The notes: generated by a model not told the origin, from the sequence alone. A stretch of DNA of 64,000 bases from Manihot esculenta (GCF_001659605.2 NC_035176.2:24732716-24796715); one strand, 5' to 3'. Shown: positions 44,371-54,972, numbered from the stretch's first letter. Translations and numbers: made by a program.

Positions 44371-45003
44371 GTCAGAGGTAGGCCAGGAAGACGTCAAGGG
44401 TAAAAGTCTTGTTGTTGTAATAGATTAGTGCTTTTAGTGTGGACATGTATTGTAAACTGAGATAATGAATTGTAAGAGAATGTAATGTAAAGTAAAGTAG
44501 AGTTATGTTTATGTATTAGTTTTGTGCTTGACCCTAAGACTTGGTTAGTCCCTGTTTAATACATGATGTATGTTATGGTTTAATGTTTAGTTGTGTTTGA
44601 ACTAATCTTGTGGCACGTGTTGTTTACCACGTTAGAGTTTGATGAGGACCCTAGTGGAGGTCTTATGTTTGTGGTTTGATGCATGCACAGGTTAGGTTCT
44701 AGTTCTTTGGATGTAATCACAGCTTGATGTATGTTATGTTGACCCAGCTAGAGTTTGGATGAGGGCTCTAGTAGGGGGTTTCCTTATGTTTTCAGTTATG
44801 TTGCATACAGGTCAAGCTCGGTGTTTACATCAGATGTTTAAGTTTTTATGTTAAAGTTTTGATCATGTATGGGATTTGACCAGGTGATAGTAGGTATGTT
44901 TGGCTTGCTACGGGTCCCGGCGGCCTTAAGCCGATCTGGATCCTAGCGCCGGTGGCGGTTCGGGCCGTTACAGAGGGGTATCGGTTTCCGGGTCGTTACA
45001 GAG

Positions 45004-45015
45004 TGGTATCAGAGC
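45004..45015 (+). other. Primer binding site of G
   Basis: TGGTATCAGAGC three bases after the LTR end. Confidence 0.9.
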
Positions 45016-45290
45016 TTTGGGCCTCAAGAGTACGGTGTGTTGCACATCGAAAAGAGGTTGGTTTAGAGGTCATAGAAGGGCAAGCACAATAGGTAAAATC
45101 ATGTCCACTAGGATAGGATGTCAAGTTCTGTCTTCTATGAATGATGATGTGAAATGCCATAAGTTTATGCATGTGCATTAATGATATGCTATGTATGTTA
45201 TGTATGTTGCAGGTTCATGTGTTTTCATATGAACCGTATGATGCTAATGATTGTTTGTATGCTTGTGTGTTGTTCTTCAGAGGAGCCAGA

Positions 45291-46100
45291 ATGCGAGGTG
45301 CTCGTCGATCTGTGGAATCGACTGGAGTTCCATCTGAGAAGGAAGGTATGGATACCTTTCCCCCTGCACTACCGAGAGCGCAGTCGCGGGGAGTCAGCAG
45401 ATGGGGAACATCAAGGGACCCTGGAAGGTCTTTTGATGTAAGCAGAAGAGGAATGGCTCCAAGAAGGATGTCAGCTAGTGTGAGGGAAGTAGAGATGGAT
45501 GTTCAGAGAATGGATGTCAGTTTGGGAGTCAGAGTACCAGAAGAAGGTATGGGAGATTCTCAGGAGGATGCTCAGACTCAGGATTCCAGGATCTCGGGTT
45601 CAGGAGGGATTGATCCCTCCACTCTGAGTACAGCTGCCTCAAGAGATAAAAGGTGGGGAAACACCACTAAGAAGGGGAACAGAGGCCTGAGAAGGTCAAA
45701 GAAGAGCAAGTTGTGGAATCGGTTGAAGGCTAGTTTGGGTTTTGGTGGCTCAAGCTCTGGCTCGGGAAGTTCAAGGTGCTTGAGGTGCGGAAGGCCGCAC
45801 AAAGGAGTCTGTCGGGTTGGGACGATAGCTTGTTTTAGGTGTGGACAGGAAGGACACATAGCACGTGAGTGTCCTACTGTGCCCCGGATAGCACAGTCTC
45901 AGCCAGCAGCTTCAGCCATGTTTCAGGTTAGTGGTCGAGGCAGAGGAAGAGGGTCAGCCTTTTCTTCTGAGGGTTTTCGTGGAGAAGGTCCGTCAGCTGC
46001 AGCTTGGATCTTCACCCAAGCTCAGCAGGAGGCAGACACATCGAACATGGTGGTGTCAGGTACACTCACTTCCAATTGTTCTGATGTGTATGTTTTGTGA
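45291..46100 (+). CDS. Shortened gag of element G (269 residues)
   Basis: The start is the ATG at 45291 (MRGARRSVESTGVPS), homologous to the gag start of all relatives and 10 nt after an acceptor-like TTCTTCAG; the frame is also open upstream. About 250 residues carrying the Pro/Tyr stretch and the whole capsid domain are missing between MGDSQEDAQ and GGIDPSTLS. The nucleocapsid part is kept: basic KKGNRGLRRSKKSKLWN, CLRCGRPHKGVC, and CCHC knuckle CFRCGQEGHIAREC. It stops right at the protease active site after a frameshift. An intact RNA-binding domain without capsid could still bind RNA, but this is inference. Confidence 0.7.
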   Translation: MRGARRSVESTGVPSEKEGMDTFPPALPRAQSRGVSRWGTSRDPGRSFDVSRRGMAPRRMSASVREVEMDVQRMDVSLGVRVPEEGMGDSQEDAQTQDSRISGSGGIDPSTLSTAASRDKRWGNTTKKGNRGLRRSKKSKLWNRLKASLGFGGSSSGSGSSRCLRCGRPHKGVCRVGTIACFRCGQEGHIARECPTVPRIAQSQPAASAMFQVSGRGRGRGSAFSSEGFRGEGPSAAAWIFTQAQQEADTSNMVVSGTLTSNCSDVYVL

Positions 46101-47229
46101 ACCCTAGTGTTTTTCTCTTTCTTTAGTTGCTCTAGGAGCCGTCGAGAGGTTGAGTTGATAGCTTATGGGCTAGAGTGTTCTCTTTGGGTCAGTGGACTCA
46201 TTTGTGATCCATCTATGGCAAAGTCAGTCTGCCGGTCCAGTTCAGTGTCAGTTGAGGGTAGATGCCTTCCACTCGACTTTGAGGTCCTAGACTTGACTGT
46301 CTGGACGTCAATCGAGTGATGGATTGGGTTTTTCTACTTGTGGTACTACCTTGGTCTGCAGAAATAAGGTAGTCAGGTTCAGAGGACAGGATGGGTCAGA
46401 GGTGGTCTTCTGAGGGAAAACAGTAGGGATGCCTAGAGGTTTGATGTTAGCCTGTCAGGTTCGTAGGGTACGTAGAAGGGGTTGTCAGAGGGTTTCTAGC
46501 TCCTGTTTGAGAGTTTAGCAGTCAGGTCCGGGAACCAGCCTCAGTGCCAGTTGTAGAGAGAGAGTCTTAGATGTTTTCTCAAGAAGGCTGTCAGGTTCAC
46601 CATCTATTAGGGAGTTAGAGTTGAGCATAGGAGTGGTGTCTGGACCCAGAACCATTTCTATTCTCCCCTACAGGATGGCGCCTGCATAGAGAGAGGTAGT
46701 AGTCAGAGTAAGGGCGAGACTTGGTAGACAGGGGTTTTATCCGACCTAGTACCTCACCCTGGTTTGTTCCGGTGTGGTGGTGGGAAAAGAAGGATGAATC
46801 CTTGAGACTTTGTAACGACTGTAAGCAGTGGACCAAGGTCACTGCCAAGGGCAGGTATTCCCATGCAGGATGGATGATCTATTGGGACAGCTAGTAGGAG
46901 CTGTTTGTTTTCCAAGATAGATATGAAATTCGGGTACTACCTATGAGAGTTAGACCAGTCAGTTAAGATGAAGAGAAAAGAGAAAGGATCAGGGTAGCGC
47001 TTTGGAAGCGTGTTGAGTTTCAGGAGAAGGTTGGGTATTGCTATGGTGTTTCTTTTGGAAAGGTGTGCCTGAGAAACCCGGGAATTCTTACTCCAGCAGT
47101 GTCTGTGTCTCTCTTTAGAGAGAGGTTTTTATGTTTTGCTTGCTTGTTTGCTTGCTTGGTTATGTATGCTTGATGCTATGTTTTTAAGAATGTCTGTTTG
47201 TTGTGGAACATTCGGGGACGAATGTTCTT
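46101..47229 (+). pseudogene. Scrambled protease and RT start of element G
   Basis: Fragments recognisable against E: protease flank (SVKSVCRSSS-like, LEVLDLT) to about 46320, the [11 protein letters not shown] spacer, then RT N-terminus ([26 protein letters not shown]) to about 46960. Frameshifts occur every few tens of bases and the rest of pol is deleted. From about 47000 the sequence is unrecognised until the conserved ACATTCGGGGACGAATGTT just before the PPT. Confidence 0.75.
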
Positions 47230-47242
47230 AAGGGGGGAAGAA
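47230..47242 (+). other. Polypurine tract of G
   Basis: AAGGGGGGAAGAA, next to the 3' LTR, with one extra A relative to E. Confidence 0.85.
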
Positions 47243-49774
47243 TGTAATACCCGGCTAGATTCCGGCATCAGAATCCCTACCTTCCAGCGGAATCTCCGTT
47301 GGAATCGGGAGTTTTGAAGATGCCAGAGGCTTCTAGAGGGGTATAATGTGTTTTCTAAAATGTTTTTACTGATTTCATGGTTTTAAATGAAAAAGAATTG
47401 ACTTTTGAAAAGAAAAGACCAAGGAGGCGTTTGCCAGGTTCGGCCGCCGAAAGTGAAGTTCGGCCGCCAAACATGGAAAGGTTTCGGGAGTGCTTTTGGC
47501 CTCCAAAAGTCTTGTTTGAACGAGCCAAGGTTCGGCCGCCGAACATGCATGAGTTTAGGGAGCACGTTAGGCTGCCGAAGGTCTTTGACCAGGCCACCAA
47601 TAAAGAGCCCTCAGATCGGAAATGGGCGAGTTTTCTCCCCATTCTCGAGCTCAGGTGAGTTTTTGTCGTCCCTTGGTCATTTTCATGTTTTTCTTCATTT
47701 CCTTCATGTCTTTATGAGTTTCATGGTTGTTTTGAAGAGTTTTCAAGCTTAGATCTAAGTTTTGGGAGCTTGGAGACCCAAGGAGTAGTTTCCTCCCATC
47801 TCCAAGTTAGAGCTCGCACAAACCCTCGATCTTCAAGAGGTAAGTGTGGATCTATGCTTTCCTTTATGTTTCATGAAGTTTTAAGAGGTTTTAATGGTTG
47901 AGTATGGGTAGATATGCATGTTTAGGTTTATGTGGGTTTTATGCCCAATGTATGTTATGTGATGTTTGTGTTGAGGAGTTTATGCTAGTTTATGCTCCTT
48001 TATGCATGTGGAAGAGAGTATGCATGATTGGGAAAGAGCAAGTGAGGTTTAAGCTTGTTTTGATGGTTTTGGCTTATGTGGGTCATAAGCTCTTTATGTA
48101 TGCCTTAGGATGTTTTTGTTGGAGTTTAAGCTTGTTTAAGCTCCTTTGTGCATGGTTGAAGGTTTATGCATGTTTTGGTAAGGTTGGGTGCTTGTTTTGG
48201 GGTGTTTGGAAGGTTGGGGAGGCTTGAATGCATGAGAAGCTGAGTTCTGCCCTTCTGGGAAGAACTCAGGTTCGGCCGCCGAAAGTAGCTTCGGCCGACG
48301 AACCTGCCTTTGGATGCATGGATTGGCCGCCTAACCTTGCCCCCGAAAGTGGAGTTTTGGCTTGAAAGCAGACTTTCGGCCGCCGAAGGAAGGTTCGGCC
48401 GCCGAAAGTGCCTGACTTTCGTCTCTGGAGAGGGACTTTCGGCTGCCGAAGGTGCCGCCGAAAGTGCCCAAGTTTCGTCTCTGGAGAGAGGGTTCGGCCG
48501 CCGAAGGTGCCACTGAAAGGGTAGTTGTTTATGAGTTCTTAGGAGGTTTTTGGGTAGTTGTTTATGAGTTCTTAGAGTGTGTTTGGCACCTCATCCGAGT
48601 CCACCTGTGTAGGATTGGACCCGAGGGACCGAGGAGGCCATCAGTGTTAGCAGTTGCAGAGTCAGTTCAGCGTCTGCCAGAGGTGAGTAGAACTAAACTT
48701 AATCTTTTATTTTATGAAATCAAATGCCTAAAGCATGTTCATGCATCACGATGATTATAGTAGGTTTATTGCACTAGTTTCACGAATATGGCGCATTGCA
48801 TAATTTGATGACTATGATGATGTGGATGGACCAAGGCGACCCCAATAGCCCTAGAGATGTTGTAAGACCGGCCGGGCCGGGCATACAGATGTTGTAAGAC
48901 CCGGCCGAGTCGGGCATACAGATGTTGTAAGACCTGGCCGGGCCAGGCATACTGAGGTTATAAGACCTGGCCGGGCCAGGCATACCGATATTGAAGGGAG
49001 TTTTGGTGGTCATGTCCATCCGTTATGTGGAATGTTTGTGATGTGATGCATTTCATGAAAGCATGTAATTAATGAATTGTTTTTCTTTGTTTCTACTCAC
49101 TGGGCTTTTTAGCTCACCCCTCTCCCCTAACCCCAGTTTTGCAGGTCAGAGGTAGGCCAGGAAGACGTCAAGGATAAAAGTCTTGTTGTTGTAATAGATT
49201 AGTGCTTTTAGTGTGGACATGTATTGTAAACTGAGATAATGAATTGTAAGAGAATGTAATGTAAAGTAAAGTAGAGTTATGTTTATGTATTAGTTTTGTG
49301 CTTGGCCCTAAGACTTGGTTAGTCCCTGTTTCATACATGATGTATGTTATGGTTTAATGTTGAGTTGTGTTTGAACTAATCTTGTGGCATGTGTTGTTTA
49401 CCACGTTAGAGTTTGATGAGGACCCTAGTGGAGGTCTTATGTTTGTGGTTTGATGCATGCACAGGTTAGGTTCTAGTTCTTTGGATGTAATCACAGCTTG
49501 ATGTATGTTATGTTGACCCAGCTAGAGTTTGGATGAGGGCTCTAGTAGGGGGTTTCCTTATGTTTTCAGTTATGTTGCATACAGGTCAAGCTCGGTGTTT
49601 ACATCAGATGTTTAAGTTTTTATGTTAAAGTTTTGATCATGTATGGGATTTGACCAGGTGATAATAGGTATGTTTGGCTTGCTACGGGTCCCGGCGGCCT
49701 TAAGCCGATCTGGATCCTAGCGCTGGTGGCGGTTCGGGCCGTTATAGAGGGGTATCGGTTTTCGGGTCGTTACT
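47243..49774 (+). repeat. 3' LTR of element G
   Basis: 2532 bp, nearly identical to 42474-45000. It differs by an extra palindrome-containing stretch at about 47455-47475, a shorter array end near 48515, scattered substitutions, and a final base T instead of A. The 28 bp terminal extension is present here too (49747-49774). Confidence 0.92.
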
Positions 49775-51485
49775 GGTAGAAATGCTTAGTGACTATGATT
49801 GCAAGATTCAGTACCATCCGGGTAAGGCAAATGTTGTGGCAAATGCCTTAAGCCAGAAATCACTTGGCAGTCTATCCCATATCACAGCAGAAAGGAGACC
49901 GGTGGTCAAAGAGTTTCACAAGCTCATTAATGAAGGTCTACAGTTAGAGTTGTATGGTACAGGTGCTTTGATAGCCCAGATGAGAGTGACATCTGTGTTT
50001 CTGAAGCAGGTGGCTCAGAAACAGCATGAGGACTCAGAGTTAGTGAAGATTGCCAGGACTGTTTAGTCAGGCAAGAACGAAGAGTTTAGATTTGATAGCA
50101 AGGGGATCCTCCGCTATGGGAACAGATTGTGTGTACCAGATGACGTGGGTCTGAAGGGAGACATTATGGGGGAAGCTCATAATGCCAGGTACAGTTTTCA
50201 CCCTGGAGCCACCAAAATGTACCAAGATCTGAAAAGAGTCTATTGGTGGCTAGCTATGAAAAGAGAAATTGCACAGTTCGTGTCCGCCTGCGAGGTATGT
50301 CAGAGGGTGAAGCTGGAACATTAGAAGCCGGCTGGAATGCTTAACCCACTACCGATTCCAGAGTGGAAATGGGAGAATATAGCTATGGATTTCGTGGTGG
50401 GATTACCAGCGACGTCCAACAGATTGGACTCCATATGGGTGATTGTGGACAGACTGACCAAATCTGCTCACTTCATCCCTATTAGGAGTGGCTATTCTGT
50501 GGACAAATTGGCGCAGGTATTTGTTGATGAAGTGGTCAGGCTGCATGGGGCTCCTGTTTTAATAGTGTCTGATAGAGAACCCCAATTCACCTTCAGATTT
50601 TGGCGGAGTCTGCAGAGTGCTATGGGTACCAGGCTAGACTTCAGCACTGCTTTCCATCCTCAGACAGACGGACAATCAGAGAGGACCATCCAGACAATAG
50701 AAGATATGCTCAGAATGTGTGTGCTAGATTTTGGCGGTTCTTGGAGGCAGCATCTACCTTTGGTGGAGTTTACCTACAATAACAGCTATCATGCTAGCAT
50801 AGGGATGGCTCCATATGAAGCTTTGTATGGAAGGAAGTGCAGGTCACCTGTCTGCTGGGAGGAAGTTAGAGAAAAGGCCTTGGCAGGGCCTGAACTAGTA
50901 GAGATCACCAGCAGAGTAGTACCAATTATCAGAGAAAGGATCAAGACTGCTGTGAGCAGGCAAAAAAGTTATGCAGATATCCGCAGAAGACAAGTAGAGT
51001 TTCAGGAGGGGGATTTGGTATTGCTCAAGGTGTCTCCTATGAAAGGGGTGATTCGCTTTGAGAAGAAAGGTAAGTTAGCTCTACGGTACATCGGACCCTT
51101 TCAAATCTTGCAAAAGATCGGGAATGTATCATACAAGTTGGACTTACCTGCTTCAATGGAGAGAATCCATCCGGTTTTCCATGTTTCTATGTTATGGAAG
51201 TTCGTGTCAGATCCGGGCAAGGTTCTTAGTGAGCCTGATGTAGAGATCCTAGAAGATCTCACCTATGTTGAGCAGCCAGTACGGATTGTAGACACGCAGA
51301 TCAGGAAGTTGAGGAACAAGGAAATCCCGATGGTGAAAGTCCTTTGGAATCACCACAACATCGAAGAATGTACCTGGGAGAGACAAGAGTCTATGCTCCA
51401 GCAGTACCCTCATCTCTTCTACGGTAAGGGTTATGTGTTTTGTATGTATGTTTATGTTTTATGCTATGTTATGCTTGTTTGGTGA
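49775..51485 (+). pseudogene. Element E RNase H end, integrase and chromodomain
   Basis: Resumes after element G with [24 protein letters not shown] at about 50063 and another at about 50322 (CAG in relatives) break it. The integrase zinc region holds HNARYSFHPG and CEVCQRVK; the core has [21 protein letters not shown] and DGQSERTIQ with the D, D, E residues present. The chromodomain has [15 protein letters not shown] at about 51340-51385. The usual stop after YP(Y/H)LF is lost (TAA to TAC), adding 20 residues up to 51485. Confidence 0.9.
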
Positions 51486-51507
51486 ATATTCGGGGACGAA
51501 TGTTCTT

Positions 51508-51519
51508 AAGGGGGGAGAA
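51508..51519 (+). other. Polypurine tract of E
   Basis: AAGGGGGGAGAA abutting the 3' LTR at 51520, preceded by CGGGGACGAATGTT. Confidence 0.88.
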
Positions 51520-52637
51520 TGTATTACCCGACTAGACTCCGGTATTGGAATTCCTACCGTCCGGTGGAATCTCGGATGTCGGAAACCTCTAGAAGGGTAA
51601 AAATCATGTTTTTATAAAATGTTTTCATGTATTTTATGGTTTTAAGTAAGAAAGAAATTGAGTTTTGAATGAAAATGACCATAGAGGAAAATCCAGGTTC
51701 GGCCGCCGAACCTCATGTTTGGCCGCCGAACTTGGTGGAGTTTTGGAGTCATCTTTAGCTTCCGAAGGTGGTCTAGCCAGCCACCTATAAAAGGCCCCAT
51801 GGCCGAAAATGGGCGAGTTTTCTCCCCTATTTTCGGTCAACGGTGAGTTCATGCCCTCCCATGGTTGGTTTTGAGGTTTTCCTTCAAATCCTACGAGTTT
51901 CTAACAAGTTTCAACTTGCTTTTGAAGTTTTTGAGCAAAGATCGAAGTTTGGAAGCTTGGAGACCTCCGGAACCCATTTTCCCTAAATCTCCAAGTTGGG
52001 TCACATTTTCTCTCGATCTTCAAGAGGTAAGCGTCGATCCTCGCCTTCTTCGATGTTCTAAGCAAGTTTTATGAAAGTTTATGGGGTAGAAATGCATGTT
52101 TAAGCTAGTTGTTTAATGTTAGGGTTCATGTGAGTTTTGTTGAAAATATGTGTAATGTATGGTGTATGAGTTGCTATATGTGTTGTTGTTGGGGTTTAGG
52201 AGAGTGTGACACCTCTATATGCTTGTTTGCATGAGTATGCATGTTGTAGAATAGCTAAATGCATGTTTGAAAGATTTGGGAGGCAAAATGTGCATGAGGA
52301 GGCTGAGTTCTGCCACTTTGGAAGAACTCAGGTTCGGCAGCCGAAGGACTTTTGGCCGCCGAACCTGCCTGTGGAGGCAAGCTTTTGGCTGCCGAACCCT
52401 GCCCCCGAAAGTTGGACTTTCGGCTCTGGAGGGGAGTTTCGGCCGCCGAAGATGCCGCCGAACATGCATGAGTTTCGTCTCTGGAAGGGACTTTAGGCCG
52501 CCAAAGGTGCCGCCGAAAGTGGCTGAGTTTCGACTCTGGAGGGACTTTCGGCCGCCTAACCTGCCGCCGAAAGTGCCCTGTTCAGCCTTCATTTGCATGA
52601 TTTCTATGATTGTTTTATGATGTTTTAGGGGGTTTTT
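51520..52637 (+). repeat. 3' LTR of element E, first part
   Basis: It starts TGTATTACCCGACTAG (the second A of the TGTAAT terminus changed to T). It contains palindromes at 51696-51730, TATA at about 51786, donor 1 near 52026 and the main array 52330-52575. Solo LTR F interrupts it within a run of T; it resumes at 54973. Confidence 0.9.
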
Positions 52638-52995
52638 TGTAATACCCGGCTAGACTCCGGTATCAGAATTCCTACCGTCCGGTGGAATCTCGGATGTCGG
52701 GAGCCTCTAGTAGGGTAGATACATGTTTTCATAAAATGTTTTAAGGTATTTCATGGTTTTAAGTATGAAAATTAAATGAGTTTTTGCATGAAAAGTCTTT
52801 GGAGGAAAACCCAGGTTCGGCCGCCGAAAGTCAAGTTCGGCCGCCGAACATGCATGCGTTTTGGAGGCACGTTAGGCCCCCGAAAGCATGAGTGAGGGAA
52901 GCCCAGGTTCGGCCGCCGAAACCCAAGTTCGGCCGCCGAACATGGCATGCATGCGGAGGCACATTCGACCCCCGAACGTGGCCTGGCCAGCCACC

Positions 52996-53003
52996 TATAA
53001 AAG
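52996..53003 (+). promoter_or_regulatory. TATA box in solo LTR F
   Basis: TATAAAAG in GCCACCTATAAAAGGGTCCC. Four full palindromes lie within 190 bp upstream. Confidence 0.7.
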
Positions 53004-53528
53004 GGTCCCTTAGCCGAAAACGGGCGAGTTTTTCCCCATTTTCGGCCAAGGTGAGCTTTCCGCCGCCCCTCACCGATCTTGAGCTCTTTCCTCCCCATCT
53101 TACTCGATTTTCATGAGTTTTTACTTGGTTTTGAAGATTTTCAAGCTTTAAGACAAGTTTTGGAGCTTTGGGAACTCAGGAGCTCATTTTCGTGGATCTC
53201 CAAGTTTAGGTCGTCTTCCTCTCGATCTTCAAGAGGTAAGGGCCGATCTTAAGCTCCTTATGTGTTTTAAGTAAAGTTTTATGAGTTCTTTGGGTAGAAT
53301 GCATGTTTAGCTCATAGTTAGGTTTATGGGTTAATATTGATGTTTTGAGCAATGTGTGTTGATGTTGTGTGTTTGAAGTGTTGTAGTTGGGGTATATGCT
53401 AGTTTGAGACCCCTAGGTGTAATGTATGGTATGTATGCATGTTTTAGAACTAGTTTATGCGTGATTTAAGCTTGGGAGGCGAAATGTGCTTAGGGGAGCT
53501 GAGTTTCTGCCATTCGGGAGAAACTCAG

Positions 53529-53755
53529 GTTCGGCCGCCGAACCCCCTAGTGGAGGCAGGCCTTTCGGCTGCCGAAGTTGCCTCCGAAAGGAGACTTTCG
53601 TCTCTGTCTGGGACTTTCGGCCGCCGAAGGTGCCGCCGAACATGCATGAGTTTCATCTCTGTCTGGGAGTTTCGGCCGCCGAAGGTGCCGCCGAACCTGC
53701 CTGACTTTCGGCTCTGGAGGGACTTTCGGCCGCCGAACCTGCCGCCGAAAGTGCC
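53529..53755 (+). repeat. Palindrome array in solo LTR F
   Basis: Repeated TTCGGCCGCCGAA and half-sites GCCGCCGAA in units of roughly 57 bp, each joined to a TTTCG(T/G)CTCTG spacer. Equivalent arrays lie at 4775-5010, 11480-11730, 17147-17395, 24805-24986, 43480-43710, 48270-48510, 52330-52575 and 59338-59580. Confidence 0.85.
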
Positions 53756-54165
53756 CTGACCAGCCATTTCTTGCATGTTTTTATGTGATTGTTTCATGAT
53801 GTTTTAGGGGGTTTTTGGGGAGTATAATAGAGTTATGTTTACGTGTGTTTGGTCCCTCATTGGAGTCCACCTGTGTAGGTTCGGACCCGAGGAACCGAGG
53901 ACCCCAGCAGTGAGCCAGCTGCTACAGAGTTGTCAGAGCTAGCCAGAGGTGAGTGGAATAAACTTTAAGTTTTAAAATAGATGAAATGTAAATTTTGAGC
54001 ATGATCCATGCATCATGAATGCCATGAGATATAGTAGGTTGTTTGCATTATTATTCACGAATATGTTGCATTGCATTTATGATATTGATGTTGATGTGGA
54101 TTGGTTATTGGATGATCCTTTAGTCCTCATATGATATGATGATGTTATGGCATGATATGGTATGG

Positions 54166-54302
54166 AAGTCCAGGTTGTACCTATTCTACGTCCCTGGCAC
54201 GATGTAAGAGAAAGTCCAGGTTGTACCCATTCTACGTCCCTGGCACAGTTGGTCCATATGATATGTTATGATAAGGGAAAGACCGGTTGACCCATTCTAC
54301 GT
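54166..54302 (+). repeat. Hairpin minisatellite in solo LTR F
   Basis: Three units around AAGTCCAGGTTGTACC...TACGTCCCTGGCAC, in which CCAGG and CCTGG form the arms. This is the same position as the unrelated GGCCGGGCC repeat in G. Confidence 0.75.
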
Positions 54303-54972
54303 CCCGGCACAGTTGGACCTATGTAGAGGACTATAGGTGACAATACCATCCGAGATGTGATTTGTTGTGATGTGTTGCATTCCATGAAATCATGAAATTT
54401 TAATATATTGTTTTCTACTATTCTGCTCACTGGGCTTTGTAGCTCACCCCTCTCCCCTAACCCCAGATGTGCAGGTACAGGGTAGACCAGGAGGTTAGCC
54501 AGAGGTTGAAGTATATCTATGTAATAGTTAGATTGTGGACATGACAATTGTATTGTGATGTAATGTAAGAGATTACAGTATGTTATGAAATGAGATATAT
54601 ATATATTTTGAGGTTATAGATGTGCTTGACCCTATGAGTATTGTAATCCCTTGTTGATGCATGATCTTAGATATTTGATGATACAGATGTTAGCCAACTC
54701 ATCTCAGATTGTATCGCCCGTTGGGGCATTGATGAGATCCCACAGAGGGATCATGATTATGATCATGTCTATGTACATGTATGTCCAGGTTGAGTTGGTG
54801 TATGAGAAATGTTGAAAGAAAAGTTTTAAATTTTTATGTATGATTGTTGATCATGTATGGGATTAAACAGGTTTACCGGATGTATGTTTGGCTTGCTACG
54901 GGTCCCGGCGGCCTTAAGTCGACCCGGATCCTAGCGCCGGTAGCGGTCCGATTTTCGGGTCGTTACATTTTT

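Larger units (their letters stand above)
42474..45000 (+). repeat. 5' LTR of element G
   Basis: 2527 bp. TATA at 42810, donor 1 at 43051, palindrome array 43480-43710, candidate exon 43838-43907, hairpin minisatellite 44090-44215, acceptor 2 ending at 44370. The last 28 bp (44973-45000) are an extension made of a PBS-like GAGGGGTATC plus a second LTR terminus. Confidence 0.92.
42474..49774 (+). mobile_element. Element G: non-autonomous Tekay-related element (TSD GGTAG)
   Basis: Exact GGTAG repeats at 42469-42473 and 49775-49779 flank it inside E's RNase H. Two 2.5 kb LTRs enclose only 2.2 kb: a PBS, a gag lacking the capsid domain, a heavily scrambled protease/RT start, and a PPT. There is no usable RT, RNase H or integrase. 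The LTRs are nearly identical, so the insertion is recent, and it must have used another element's enzymes. Confidence 0.93.
53236..54474 (+). other. Candidate two-intron leader in solo LTR F
   Basis: Donor CAAGAG/GTAAGG at 53236, acceptor CCTGTGTAG ending at 53878, exon 53879-53948 (70 nt, as in G), donor CAGAG/GTGAGT at 53949, acceptor GTGCAG ending at 54474 after CCCTAACCCC. Intron 1 would remove the palindrome array and intron 2 the hairpin repeat. Confidence 0.5.
52638..54967 (+). mobile_element. Solo LTR F in the 3' LTR of E (TSD TTTTT)
   Basis: 2330 bp from TGTAATACCCGGC to GGGTCGTTACA, flanked by TTTTT at 52633-52637 and 54968-54972. The structure is complete: palindromes upstream of TATA (52815-52975), TATAAAAG at 52996-53003, donor 1 at 53236, palindrome array 53529-53755, candidate 70 nt exon, hairpin repeat and acceptor 2. 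It is the best-preserved copy of the LTR design and no internal region is left. Confidence 0.93.

Noticed and set aside
44990..45020. Two separate PBS sites in G as evidence for two elements joined end to end
   Set aside because: The first is only a PBS-like 10-mer inside both LTR copies; one TSD pair encloses the whole, so it is one element with an extended LTR end.
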